Origin: an uncultured Peptostreptococcaceae bacterium
GTDB lineage: Bacteria; Bacillota; Clostridia; Peptostreptococcales; Peptostreptococcaceae
Assembly (NCBI GenBank): GCA_944383455.1
Contig: CALWPP010000006.1
Coordinates: forward strand, 29,532 to 93,531
Direction of reading: 5' to 3'
DNA: 64,000 nucleotides
The position numbers and the translations under genes are program-made. How positions within the stretch are numbered: the stretch's first letter is position 1; every line of letters starts with the position of its first letter. This document shows positions 50,848-59,466 of this stretch, piece after piece. The notes below the pieces were generated by a model. The model worked only from the letters and a program-made list of their open reading frames with translations, made no database searches and was not told where the DNA came from.

Positions 50848-53175
50848 ATGAATATAAAAAAATTTAATATTAAAATAATAATACTTTCTATACTTTTTGT
50901 TAGTTTTTATACTTTGGCTAATCTTATATTTTTAGAAAGAGCCAAAGAAAATAATATAAGTATTGTAAGTGATGTTTTTTATGAACAAATAACCAATAGA
51001 ATAAAAAAAGATATTGGAATACTTAAAAATTTAGTAGACAACATATCTAATAATGAAAAGATAAAAAATATACTTATAGAGAATGATGATTATAATGATT
51101 TAGACCAAGAAGAAAAAGATATTATGATAGAACAGATAAATATGTTTGAAGGTATTATGAGCGAACTAAGTTTTGTAAATACGATTAATGTCGCAAGTGT
51201 AGATGGAGATTATTTATTTTCAAGTGGAACATTGCATAAAGGATTTGATGTAGCTAGTAGACCATGGTTTAAGGAAGAGTATCTTAGACCTACTCAAAAT
51301 AAATTTGTGATAACCGATGTACATCAGGACTTTATAACGAAAAAAAATACTATGTCTATAGTTAGATTTATAAATTCTTATGATAACTCTAAAGTTATAG
51401 GTATAGTAGTACTAGATATTTTTGTTGAAGATATGCTTAAATTTGTAGATCAGTCTTTTATTTTTGGAAACTTAATATCTTGTTTAGTTGATAATAAAGG
51501 AAATATATATCTAGAAGAAGGTTTAAATATAGATGATTCATATGAATATTTTAAAATAAACAATGATAAGTATTACCATATATCTGATGATAAGAATATA
51601 TTTTCAAATAATAATATAAGGTTAGAGTTATTTTTTAACAAAAGTTCTATGGATACATATCTATTTTCACAATATGCTGATAAGTTAGTTATATTAACTG
51701 GTTTAGTACTATTTGTTATTATGGTTACATCTATAAATATAGTATTTAAACCTTTTTTAAGAGCTACAACAAAACTTAAATCATTACTTGTTGATATTAG
51801 TGATGAGGAAGATATAAATATATTTGGTTCTAAAAATAATGTTAGACAAATAGAAGTGATATCTGATAATTTAGAAAAATCGTTTGATAAAAAGATAAGA
51901 AACTTGATATATTATGACCATTTAACTGGCCTACCAAATAGAAAATATCTTAATATATTATGTAAAGATATGATTGAGTCAAACTCAAAATTTGCACTTA
52001 TTTTTATAGATTTAAACAACTTTAAATCTATAAATGATGTTTATGGTCATGGCACAGGTGATGAATTACTAATTATATTTAGTAAGAAACTTGAAAAAAT
52101 ATTTGGTGATAAAGGAATAGTTGCTAGATACTCTGGAGATGAGTTTGTAGTTATTTATAAAGGGTTTTATGATGAAGATGAATTAATAGAATTTTACAAC
52201 AATAAAGTAATACCATATTTTGAAAAATCTTTATACATAAATAAAAAACTAACTATTTCGATTGAATTTTCTTCAGGTTCTGCTATTTATCCTACTCACG
52301 CAAAAACTTATACAGACCTTATAAGAAAAAGTGACTTTATGATGTATAAGAGTAAAAATAGTAAGTCAAAAGATTTAGTAATATTCAATAATGAAATATA
52401 TGAAGAGTTTTTATATTTAGATAAGCTAAAAAATGAGCTAAAAAATGGTATAAAGAATAACGAATTTGTTTTGTATTACCAACCAATAATAAACTCTAAA
52501 AAAGAAATTAAAAAAGCAGAAGCTCTTATAAGATGGAATAGTAGTGTTTTAGGATTCGTTCCTCCAGATAAATTTATAAAATATGCAGAAGAAACTAGAG
52601 ATATAATAGATATTGGATATTGGATAGTTGAAAGTGCGTGTAAAACTTTAAAGGAATACAATGATAATAATATATTTATTCAAATGAGTATAAATGTTTC
52701 TCCTATACAAATAATGGAACAAGACTTTGTAGATAGAGTTGTAGAAATAATAGATGATAATGAAATAAGGTATGATGATATATGTCTTGAAATAACAGAA
52801 TCAGTATTATTAGATGTAAGTAACATTGTAAAGTCTAATATATTAAAATTAAGGAATATAGGTATAAAAATTGCTCTTGATGATTTTGGAACAGGGTATT
52901 CATCTTTTAGTTATCTTAAAAAATATAATCTAGATATACTTAAACTAGATAGAATATTTATAAAAGATAATCAAGATAATGACTTTAAAATAGTAGACAA
53001 CATTAAGAATATAGCTAAAATACTTGATATACAGATACTTGTTGAAGGAGTTGAAGATGAAGGGCAATTCACAAAACTTGTTGATATAGGATGTGATTTC
53101 TTGCAAGGTTATTACTTCTCAAAACCTATAACATCTGTAGAGTTAAAAGATATGATTATTAATAGTAAAAAGTAG
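50848..53175 (+). CDS. membrane GGDEF-EAL protein with extracellular sensor
   Basis: A 775-aa protein. Two membrane helices (about residues 10-28 and 275-300) flank a Cache-like sensor (ASRPWFKEEYLRP). The GGDEF domain follows (DHLTGLPNR; the signature reads SGDEF near residue 430, a variant found in active cyclases). The EAL domain has EALIRW near 558, ITESVLL, DDFGTGYSS near 677 and LQGYYFSKP, all expected for an active phosphodiesterase. The ATG at 50848 has GGGAG; an ATG at 50827 is farther from any such site. Confidence 0.9.
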   Translation: MNIKKFNIKIIILSILFVSFYTLANLIFLERAKENNISIVSDVFYEQITNRIKKDIGILKNLVDNISNNEKIKNILIENDDYNDLDQEEKDIMIEQINMFEGIMSELSFVNTINVASVDGDYLFSSGTLHKGFDVASRPWFKEEYLRPTQNKFVITDVHQDFITKKNTMSIVRFINSYDNSKVIGIVVLDIFVEDMLKFVDQSFIFGNLISCLVDNKGNIYLEEGLNIDDSYEYFKINNDKYYHISDDKNIFSNNNIRLELFFNKSSMDTYLFSQYADKLVILTGLVLFVIMVTSINIVFKPFLRATTKLKSLLVDISDEEDINIFGSKNNVRQIEVISDNLEKSFDKKIRNLIYYDHLTGLPNRKYLNILCKDMIESNSKFALIFIDLNNFKSINDVYGHGTGDELLIIFSKKLEKIFGDKGIVARYSGDEFVVIYKGFYDEDELIEFYNNKVIPYFEKSLYINKKLTISIEFSSGSAIYPTHAKTYTDLIRKSDFMMYKSKNSKSKDLVIFNNEIYEEFLYLDKLKNELKNGIKNNEFVLYYQPIINSKKEIKKAEALIRWNSSVLGFVPPDKFIKYAEETRDIIDIGYWIVESACKTLKEYNDNNIFIQMSINVSPIQIMEQDFVDRVVEIIDDNEIRYDDICLEITESVLLDVSNIVKSNILKLRNIGIKIALDDFGTGYSSFSYLKKYNLDILKLDRIFIKDNQDNDFKIVDNIKNIAKILDIQILVEGVEDEGQFTKLVDIGCDFLQGYYFSKPITSVELKDMIINSKK

Positions 53176-53188
53176 TTAACTTATTGTT

Positions 53189-53220
53189 CTGTGAGTGTAG
53201 TAAAAGGGATACATTCACAG
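53189..53220 (+). other. strong hairpin without T run between two c-di-GMP genes
   Basis: CTGTGAGTGTA pairs with TACATTCACAG, wobble in the middle. No T run follows. It may be an RNA processing or stability element. Confidence 0.5.
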
Positions 53221-53282
53221 AGCACAAAATATAAGAAAATGGGTATTATTTACAATATATTTGTAACAAAGGAAGAATATAA

Positions 53283-54974
53283 ATGAATAATTTAATGAAA
53301 GTACTAGAGCTTATAGAAACACCAATTTGCTTAATCAAAGACAGAAAAATTATATTTATTAATAATAAATTTAAAGATTTATTTAATTTATATATAATAT
53401 TAAATGATAGTTTAGACTATATAAAATCATTAGTGGGAGATTTTAATATAGGGTATTTTGAAAATATAGTTGTATCAAATAAAAGTTACAATAAATTAGT
53501 TTTACCAATAGATGATAACTTTACTAAAATAGTTGTATTTATAAAAAATAATAATCTTGATTTTATTAATGATATTAATATGTTTCAACTATTAATAGAT
53601 AGTATTCCAGAAATTATTTTTTATAAAGATAATGACTTAAAATATATTATCGCTAATAAAAAATGTAAAGATTTTTATAAAGAAAGAGGAGTAGACTATA
53701 TTATAGGAAAAACAGACTCAGAATTTTTATTTGATAAAGAGTTTGCAGATACTTGTAATAAAAGTGATAAAAAGGTAATTGAAACTAGAGAAACTATATA
53801 TATTGATGAGAAAGTTCCTATACCAGGAACTGATAAGTACTCAATATATCAAACTATTAAGACTCCTATAATAGATAAATATGGCAATATTTATGGACTT
53901 ATAGGTTCTGCAAGAGATAATACAAAACAAAAAAAACTGGAAGAAAAATTAAAAACTCTAAGTTATAAAGATTCACTTACAGGATTATACAATAGAACAT
54001 ATTTTTATGAAAAGATAGAAGAAATAGTTAGTGAAGAAAATTTTAATATAGGTGTAGTTGTTGGTGATTTAAATGGTCTTAAAGTTGTAAATGATGCATT
54101 TGGTCATGCAAAAGGAGATATTTATATAAGTACAGTTGCTAAAATTTTAGAAACTGCTTGTGAAGAACAAGATGCATATGTATTTAGATGGGGTGGAGAT
54201 GAATTTATAACACTACTTATAAATGCAACTGAAACAGATTGTAAAAATTATATAAGTAAAGTAGACGATTTATGTAAAAATATTAAAGGAAGTCAATTCA
54301 ATATAGCCATTTCTCAAGGGTATTCAATATTTAATAATGAAAATAATGATATAGATGATGTTATAAAAAAAGCAGATAAAATTCTTTATAGAAATAAGGA
54401 GTTTAATAAAACTGAAGGTTCTAGACAAATGCTTGAAAAGATAAAAAATGACCTTAGTGATAAAGGTATAGAGACTTCTGAACATATAGACAATATTGTA
54501 AGTTATTGTATTAAAATGGGTGAATGTATGAACCTAAGATATGATGAAATACAAAAAATAAGACTTTTAGCATTAATGCATGATATAGGTAAGTCTGGAA
54601 TAGATGAAAAGATACTTTTAAAGAGCGAAAGATTAACTGAAGAAGAATATAATATAGCAAAAACTCATGTTGAGATAGGTCATAAAATAGCTAGTATGAC
54701 TCCACAGATAAGCCATATAGCAAATGAAATATTATCACATCATGAAAAGTGGGATGGTAGTGGTTACCAAAGAGGACTTAAGGGCGAAGAAATACCCATT
54801 TTATCTAGAATACTAAGTGTTGTACACTCTTATGATATAATGGTAAGTGGATGTATATACAAAGATAAAATAAGTAAAGAAGAAGCTATAGAGGTATTAA
54901 AGAATAATTCTGGAACACAGTTTGACCCAAATATTGTTGATATATTTTTAAATTGTTGTATAGAAGATACTTAA
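53283..54974 (+). CDS. PAS-GGDEF-HD-GYP protein
   Basis: A 563-aa soluble protein. One or two PAS-like domains fill residues 1-215 (LIDSIPEIIFYKDNDLKYII, RDNTKQKKLEEKLK). A GGDEF domain follows with intact WGGDEF near 304. The HD-GYP domain has LMHDIGKSG near 433 and HHEKWDGSGYQRGLKGEEIP near 486; the usual Pro of GYP is Gln. It can probably make and break c-di-GMP, with the PAS domains choosing. It follows the GGDEF-EAL gene on the same strand. Confidence 0.9.
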   Translation: MNNLMKVLELIETPICLIKDRKIIFINNKFKDLFNLYIILNDSLDYIKSLVGDFNIGYFENIVVSNKSYNKLVLPIDDNFTKIVVFIKNNNLDFINDINMFQLLIDSIPEIIFYKDNDLKYIIANKKCKDFYKERGVDYIIGKTDSEFLFDKEFADTCNKSDKKVIETRETIYIDEKVPIPGTDKYSIYQTIKTPIIDKYGNIYGLIGSARDNTKQKKLEEKLKTLSYKDSLTGLYNRTYFYEKIEEIVSEENFNIGVVVGDLNGLKVVNDAFGHAKGDIYISTVAKILETACEEQDAYVFRWGGDEFITLLINATETDCKNYISKVDDLCKNIKGSQFNIAISQGYSIFNNENNDIDDVIKKADKILYRNKEFNKTEGSRQMLEKIKNDLSDKGIETSEHIDNIVSYCIKMGECMNLRYDEIQKIRLLALMHDIGKSGIDEKILLKSERLTEEEYNIAKTHVEIGHKIASMTPQISHIANEILSHHEKWDGSGYQRGLKGEEIPILSRILSVVHSYDIMVSGCIYKDKISKEEAIEVLKNNSGTQFDPNIVDIFLNCCIEDT

Positions 54975-54990
54975 AGTATCTTCTATTTTT
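54962..54990 (+). terminator. terminator overlapping the stop codon
   Basis: AGAAGATACTT pairs with AAGTATCTTCT followed by five T; the stop codon sits in the tight loop. Confidence 0.85.
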
Positions 54991-55167
54991 AATTTATATT
55001 TTTATGAAAATTCTTTAGAAGGTATTTCAAGGTATGCTAAATTTTCTGATATTTTTGAATTGAGTAAAGATGAAATAGAAAATTTTGATAAAAATTTTGA
55101 TTACAAAGAAAAGAAATTTCAAGAAAGTCAAAAAGAGTATGAAATTTACTCACAAATGACTGACTAA
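54991..55167 (+). pseudogene. start-less fragment of an unknown gene
   Basis: A frame of about 58 codons without any start codon reads YENSLEGISRYAKFSDIFEL and ends in EYEIYSQMTD. Codon use looks coding and the end is helical and charged. I cannot name the family. Directly behind a terminator, it is probably the tail of a deleted gene. Confidence 0.4.
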
Positions 55168-55210
55168 TTAGTTATAGTAGTATAACTTTTAAATAATGGT
55201 ATAAAAATAA

Positions 55211-55246
55211 TTAAAAAATAGGAGTTTATGCTTCTATTTTTTTTGT
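55211..55246 (+). terminator. intrinsic terminator before cidA
   Basis: AAAAAATAGGAG pairs with CTTCTATTTTTT, with one G-U pair, and further T. Confidence 0.75.
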
Positions 55247-55287
55247 GTATAATACTAAATAATTAAAAATTTAGGGAGGTGTAGATT

Positions 55288-55674
55288 ATGAAAATTTTAA
55301 GGCAATTATCAATTATATTAATCATATGGTCTATAGGAGAGTATATAAGTTACTTTATAAATCCAATAATAAAAATTCCAGGAAGTATTCTTGGTATGAT
55401 TTTGTTGTTTTTATTATTACAATTTGGAATTGTAAAATTACATCAAATAGAAGAAGTAAGTAATTTTTTCTTAGATAATATAGCATTTTTCTTTATTCCA
55501 TCAGGAGTATCGTTAATAAATTCTTTAGGGATAATAAAAGACAATATATTATTGTTTATAGTAGTAATTCCAATAACTACAATACTTACTATATATTCTA
55601 CTGCATTTGTTATTGATAGAATAATAATCAATAAATATAATGAAAATAATGAGGAGGAAAGTGATAATGTATAA
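55288..55674 (+). CDS. CidA/LrgA-family holin-like protein
   Basis: A 128-aa membrane protein with four helices, of the CidA/LrgA family (IPGSILGMILLFLLLQFGIV and FFFIPSGVSLI are typical). CidA/LrgA act with CidB/LrgB in programmed lysis, pyruvate uptake or overflow metabolism. The start has AGGGAGG. Its end overlaps the LrgB gene by 8 bp. Confidence 0.9.
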   Translation: MKILRQLSIILIIWSIGEYISYFINPIIKIPGSILGMILLFLLLQFGIVKLHQIEEVSNFFLDNIAFFFIPSGVSLINSLGIIKDNILLFIVVIPITTILTIYSTAFVIDRIIINKYNENNEEESDNV

Positions 55675-56356
55675 CGTTTTAGAAACACCAATATTTGGAA
55701 TAGTTGTGTCTGTATTATTTTTCTCGCTAAGTGTTAATATAAGCAAGAAATTTAAAAATCCGTTACTAAATCCATTATTATTAACATTACTTATGATAAT
55801 ATCGTTATTATTAATTTTTAATATTAATTATGATAATTATAAAATAGGTGCAGATGCTATAAGTTATTTTTTAAGTCCAGTAACTATACTTTTAGCAGTT
55901 CCACTTTACAAACAATTTGAACTTCTAAAGAGAAATATGTTACCTATTTTACTTGGAATAAGTACAGGAGTATTAGTCTCACTTATAAGTGTTATTTTTG
56001 TTTGTAAATTTATGGGTGCACAAAACCAAATAATAAACTCTATAATACCAAAATCTATAACAACTCCTATGGGAGTATCTTTAGTTAATATGATTGGTGG
56101 AGTGGAATCAATAACTATAATGTGTATAGTATTAAGTGGTATATTTGGTTCTATAATTGCACCTAGCATTTATAAAATTGGAAAAATAAAAAGTAAAATA
56201 GCAAAAGGTGTTGCACTTGGTACAGCATCTCATGCAGTTGGAACTTCAAAAGCAATTGAGATGGGTGAAGTTGAGGGAGCTATGAGTGGTCTTTCAATAG
56301 GTATATCTGGGCTTATAACAGTTATAGTAGTACCAGTACTTATGAAGTTATTCTAA
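55667..56356 (+). CDS. CidB/LrgB-family membrane protein
   Basis: A 229-aa partner of the preceding protein, with about seven helices. Signs are NPLLLTLLMIISLL, LSPVTILLAVPLYKQFELLK, PKSITTPMGVSLVNMIGG and the C-terminal GTASHAVGTSKAIEMGEVEGAMSG-type loop. The ATG at 55667 has GAGGAGGAAA. An upstream ATG at 55640 precedes that site and is rejected. Confidence 0.92.
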   Translation: MYNVLETPIFGIVVSVLFFSLSVNISKKFKNPLLNPLLLTLLMIISLLLIFNINYDNYKIGADAISYFLSPVTILLAVPLYKQFELLKRNMLPILLGISTGVLVSLISVIFVCKFMGAQNQIINSIIPKSITTPMGVSLVNMIGGVESITIMCIVLSGIFGSIIAPSIYKIGKIKSKIAKGVALGTASHAVGTSKAIEMGEVEGAMSGLSIGISGLITVIVVPVLMKLF

Positions 56357-56394
56357 AAATTATTTAAAATTATAAATAAATTAACAAAAAAGTG

Positions 56395-56425
56395 TTGCAA
56401 AAATACTGCATATTGTATACAATAT
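56395..56425 (+). promoter_or_regulatory. promoter with 16-bp palindrome
   Basis: TTGCAA and TACAAT at 17 bp. The perfect palindrome ATATTGTATACAATAT (56410-56425) covers the -10 element. The same core overlaps the ackA promoter. Confidence 0.6.
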
Positions 56426-56462
56426 AGAAGGAACTTAAAATGACAAAGGTGGAGTGAGTATT

Positions 56463-56594
56463 ATGGAAAATAAAAATAAAAAAACAGTTATTAAATCGTT
56501 AAAAGAATTATCGAAGTTTTTATTAGTGAATGAGAGAATTAATAGTCAAAGATGTGTGGCTCAAGATATAGATACAACAAAAACAATAATTGAA
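56463..56594 (+). CDS. small protein of 43 aa
   Basis: MENKNKKTVIKSLKELSKFL, a possible amphipathic helix, then LVNERINSQRCVAQDIDTTK and three Asn. GGTGGAG stands before the ATG and a clean promoter is 38 bp upstream. One cysteine at residue 31. I do not recognise it; it lacks the aromatic core expected of AgrD peptides. A terminator follows after 47 bp, so it is a complete small transcription unit. Confidence 0.55.
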
Positions 56595-56641
56595 AATAAA
56601 GAAAACACAAAAGAAGAAAACTAAAATTAAATTTTTAATAT

Positions 56642-56672
56642 TAAAAAGACGATATTTTATATCGTCTTTTTT
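56642..56672 (+). terminator. intrinsic terminator of the small gene
   Basis: AAAAAGACGATA pairs with TATCGTCTTTTTT. Confidence 0.9.
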
Positions 56673-56738
56673 GATTCTACGATACGTTTATTGAAATAAT
56701 ATAAAAAATATTTTAAATTTTTATTTAGAGGTGATATT

Positions 56739-57323
56739 TTGGACTTAAAAAAGATTGGAGAACTTATATATAACTTAAGAACAGATAAAAATCTAACGCA
56801 AAAACAACTAGCAGAAAAAATGAATATAAGTGATAAAGCAATAAGCAAATGGGAGAGAGGTCAAGGTTGTCCTGATATATCACTACTTAAAGATTTATCA
56901 GCTATATTTGGAGTTAGTATAGAGTCTATATTATCAGGTGAAATTATTAAAAATAATTTAGTTGGAGGAAATATGAATAAGATAAAATTTTATGTATGTA
57001 AAAACTGTAATAATTTAATAACTTCTATACAAGAGGCTACAATATCTTGTTGTGGAAATATAATAGAGCCTTTAGAAGCTAAAAAGTGTGATGATGAACA
57101 TAACTTAATAATAGAAAATATAGAAGATGAGTTATTTATAACATCAAAGCACGATATGAAAAAAGAACACTATATTTCATTTGTAGCTTATGTAAAAGGA
57201 GAAAGAGCTATTATTGTAAAGCAGTACCCAGAATGGAATATGGAATTTAGATTAAGTAAGCAAGGAAAGGGTAGATTATATTTTTATTGTACAAATGATG
57301 GACTATTTTATCAAAATATTTAA
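56739..57323 (+). CDS. HTH regulator fused to a superoxide-reductase-like domain
   Basis: A 194-aa protein. Residues 1-75 are an XRE/Cro helix-turn-helix (GELIYNLRTDKNLTQKQLAE, ISDKAISKWERGQGCPDISL). Residues 82-194 resemble desulfoferrodoxin: a cysteine knuckle (YVCKNCNNLI, SCCGN) and a neelaredoxin-like fold with His in DDEHNL, SKHDMKKEHYISF and Cys in YFYCTNDG. In true superoxide reductases that Cys is followed by a His ligand (CxxH); here it is CTND, so catalysis is doubtful and sensing seems likelier. The start is TTG behind GAGGTGAT. Confidence 0.8.
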   Translation: MDLKKIGELIYNLRTDKNLTQKQLAEKMNISDKAISKWERGQGCPDISLLKDLSAIFGVSIESILSGEIIKNNLVGGNMNKIKFYVCKNCNNLITSIQEATISCCGNIIEPLEAKKCDDEHNLIIENIEDELFITSKHDMKKEHYISFVAYVKGERAIIVKQYPEWNMEFRLSKQGKGRLYFYCTNDGLFYQNI

Positions 57324-57402
57324 AATCATTTTATAAGTTTTATTTTTTAGTTGTATATTACTTTAAATAAGTATCTACGTGTTGTGATGGTTAAATATAA
57401 TA

Positions 57403-57476
57403 ATTGAAAAAACTATAGTTTATCTATATAGATTTTGATATATCTAAAATTGAATACAGAAATTTCAATACATTGA
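57403..57476 (+). repeat. dispersed intergenic repeat A, copy 2
   Basis: Matches 37504-37578 (shared blocks TCTATATA, ATTTTGATATAT, TAAAATTG, AATTTCAATA). It lies between the HTH fusion gene and the HAD gene. Confidence 0.7.
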
Positions 57477-57586
57477 ACAAAATAACTAGTACAATGGATA
57501 ATATGTAATAAAAATTATATTTTTATAGATTTTTATTACATATTTATTTTATAATGTAATAAAAATGGTATAGGGAGGAAACATTT

Positions 57587-58363
57587 ATGAAGGTATTAGC
57601 TTCTGATTTAGATGGAACTTTACTACATCAAAATGTATTATATGATGATAATAAAAATGCACTTGAAAAATTTATATCAAGTGGTGGATTTTTTATGATT
57701 TCAACTGGTAGACCTTATGATTCTGTTGACAAGTTAGTAAAGACTTACAATTTAAAGGTTGATTATTTTGTGTTACTAAATGGAGCATTAATAACTGATA
57801 AAAATGGAGAAGCTTTATTTCAAGAGAGCATATCATTTAGTAATGTAGAAAAAATACTTGAAATGTTAAAAGAATATGATACTATAACATCACTACAAAC
57901 AGGTTATGAATCGTATTTATTAAAAGGTGTTCCACTATTTGAAAATAATTTTGAGAAAATAAATTCATTAGATGAAATTAGTGATAAAAATATATCTTTA
58001 ATATCTTTAATATTTAAAGATTATGATTTAGCTGAACTTGATAGAATATGTGAAAATATAAATAATAAGTTTGGAAATGATGTTACTTGCTATAGAAATA
58101 CTTTTTGTATAGATGTTGTTCCAAAGGGATGTTCAAAAGGAGAAGGTGTAAAATTTGTATGTGAAAGAGAAAATATAGATTATAGTGATTTATACACTAT
58201 TGGAGATTCTTTTAATGATATATCTATGTTTAATATAACTGAAAACTCTTTTACATTTACAGAGTGTGAAGAAGGAGTTAAAGAGCACGCAAATAATATT
58301 GTTGATTCTTTTGCTGAATGTGTAGAAGACTTTATTTTAAATGAAGTTAAATCAGTACAATAA
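57587..58363 (+). CDS. HAD-superfamily phosphatase, Cof type
   Basis: A 258-aa cytosolic phosphatase of the Cof/YidA group that acts on small phosphorylated metabolites. The motifs are DLDGTLL at residue 6 (nucleophile), ISTGRPYDS, a Lys in VVPKGCSKGEGV and GDSFNDISMF. The substrate is open. The start has AGGGAGG. Confidence 0.92.
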   Translation: MKVLASDLDGTLLHQNVLYDDNKNALEKFISSGGFFMISTGRPYDSVDKLVKTYNLKVDYFVLLNGALITDKNGEALFQESISFSNVEKILEMLKEYDTITSLQTGYESYLLKGVPLFENNFEKINSLDEISDKNISLISLIFKDYDLAELDRICENINNKFGNDVTCYRNTFCIDVVPKGCSKGEGVKFVCERENIDYSDLYTIGDSFNDISMFNITENSFTFTECEEGVKEHANNIVDSFAECVEDFILNEVKSVQ

Positions 58364-58370
58364 TCTTACT

Positions 58371-58405
58371 AAGATATTAGCTAATTAGCTAGTATCTTTT
58401 TTGTT
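58371..58405 (+). terminator. intrinsic terminator after the HAD gene
   Basis: AAGATATTAGCTA pairs with TAGCTAGTATCTT and is followed by T. Confidence 0.8.
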
Positions 58406-58420
58406 ATTATAAATTAATTT

Positions 58421-58511
58421 GACTTGTTGTGATAGTTTACCCATTAAAAATACTAAAACACTGTATATAACTTTTTAATTTTTGAAATTGTGATTTACAA
58501 ATACTAGTCTT
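58421..58511 (+). repeat. dispersed intergenic repeat B, copy 2
   Basis: About 90 bp similar to 47910-47992, lying between the HAD gene and the repeat-protein gene. Confidence 0.7.
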
Positions 58512-58649
58512 TTAGAGGTATAAGTTTAATTAGGATAATGCGTTAATTTAAATTTATTGTATTTAGTACTTAACATATACAATTATTTGTTTAAATTAAA
58601 ATAAAAAGTATATTAATAATAAAAACGATAAGAAAGGAATGTGGTTATA

Positions 58650-59453
58650 TTGGAAAATGATAAAATTATTGAGATGATAAATAATAATCCAAGTATAATT
58701 TCTACAATAGAAAATCCAACTGAAAAGATGAAAATCTTAGCAGTTAAAAAAGATGGTTTAACTATTGAATATATAAAAAATCCAACTGATGAAATAAAAC
58801 TATTAGCAGTTATGAGTAACCCTTTAGCAATTAAATTTATAGAAAATCCAACAGAAGAAATGATGATAAAAGCAATCGATGATGGATGGGGTAATTTACA
58901 ATATATAAAAAAACCTACTGATAAAGTAATAAGGCTTTGTATTGAAAAAAGTGGTTGGGCAATTCAATATGTAAAGGAACCAAATGAAAATCTTCAAGTA
59001 TTAGCAGTTAAGAAAAATTTTGATTCTATTAAATTTATAAAAAATCCTTGTGAAAAAGCTCAAAAAGAAGCTGTAAAAAGTAATTATACTGCACTTAGAA
59101 TGATAAAAAATCCTTTTTTAAGTGCTGAGGTATTAGCAGTTAAAAATAATGAGTCAGTAATAAGCTCTGTATCTAATTTGACTAAAGATAAGATTAAATT
59201 ATTTTTAAAAGAAAATATATTAGTTATAAAATATTTAAAAGACAAAATAACTAATGAAGAACTTAAAGAAGTATTAAAAGAGTCTCTTTCAAAAGAAGAC
59301 ATTGATGAAAAGTACGTTAGAAATTTTATAAATTGTAGTGTAATAGATAAAAATAATCTAAATTTTGATATAGATAAAATATTATTTATTTATAAGTATG
59401 GTAGTAAAAAAGCAAAACAAATTGCAGTAGATGAAAAATTAAAACTATATTAA
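58650..59453 (+). CDS. alpha-solenoid protein with seven 22-residue repeats
   Basis: A 267-aa protein. Residues 23-176 are seven tandem repeats of exactly 22 residues, each starting with Pro (PTEKMKILAV, PTDEIKLLAV, PTEEMMIKAI, PTDKVIRLCI, PNENLQVLAV, PCEKAQKEAV, PFLSAEVLAV) and ending in an I-x-x-I-x-N-like turn. This suggests a HEAT-like or DUF4116-like helical solenoid for binding partners. The C-terminal 90 residues are a charged helical domain. The TTG at 58650 is 11 bases after AAAGGA; a GTG at 58641 is too near it. The AAA+ gene follows after 13 bp. Confidence 0.75.
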   Translation: MENDKIIEMINNNPSIISTIENPTEKMKILAVKKDGLTIEYIKNPTDEIKLLAVMSNPLAIKFIENPTEEMMIKAIDDGWGNLQYIKKPTDKVIRLCIEKSGWAIQYVKEPNENLQVLAVKKNFDSIKFIKNPCEKAQKEAVKSNYTALRMIKNPFLSAEVLAVKNNESVISSVSNLTKDKIKLFLKENILVIKYLKDKITNEELKEVLKESLSKEDIDEKYVRNFINCSVIDKNNLNFDIDKILFIYKYGSKKAKQIAVDEKLKLY

Positions 59454-59466
59454 GGAGGAATTTTAT

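Noticed and set aside
56463..56594. AgrD-type autoinducer precursor
   Set aside because: It is small with one Cys, but the residues after Cys are not hydrophobic or aromatic and no agrB or agrC is near.
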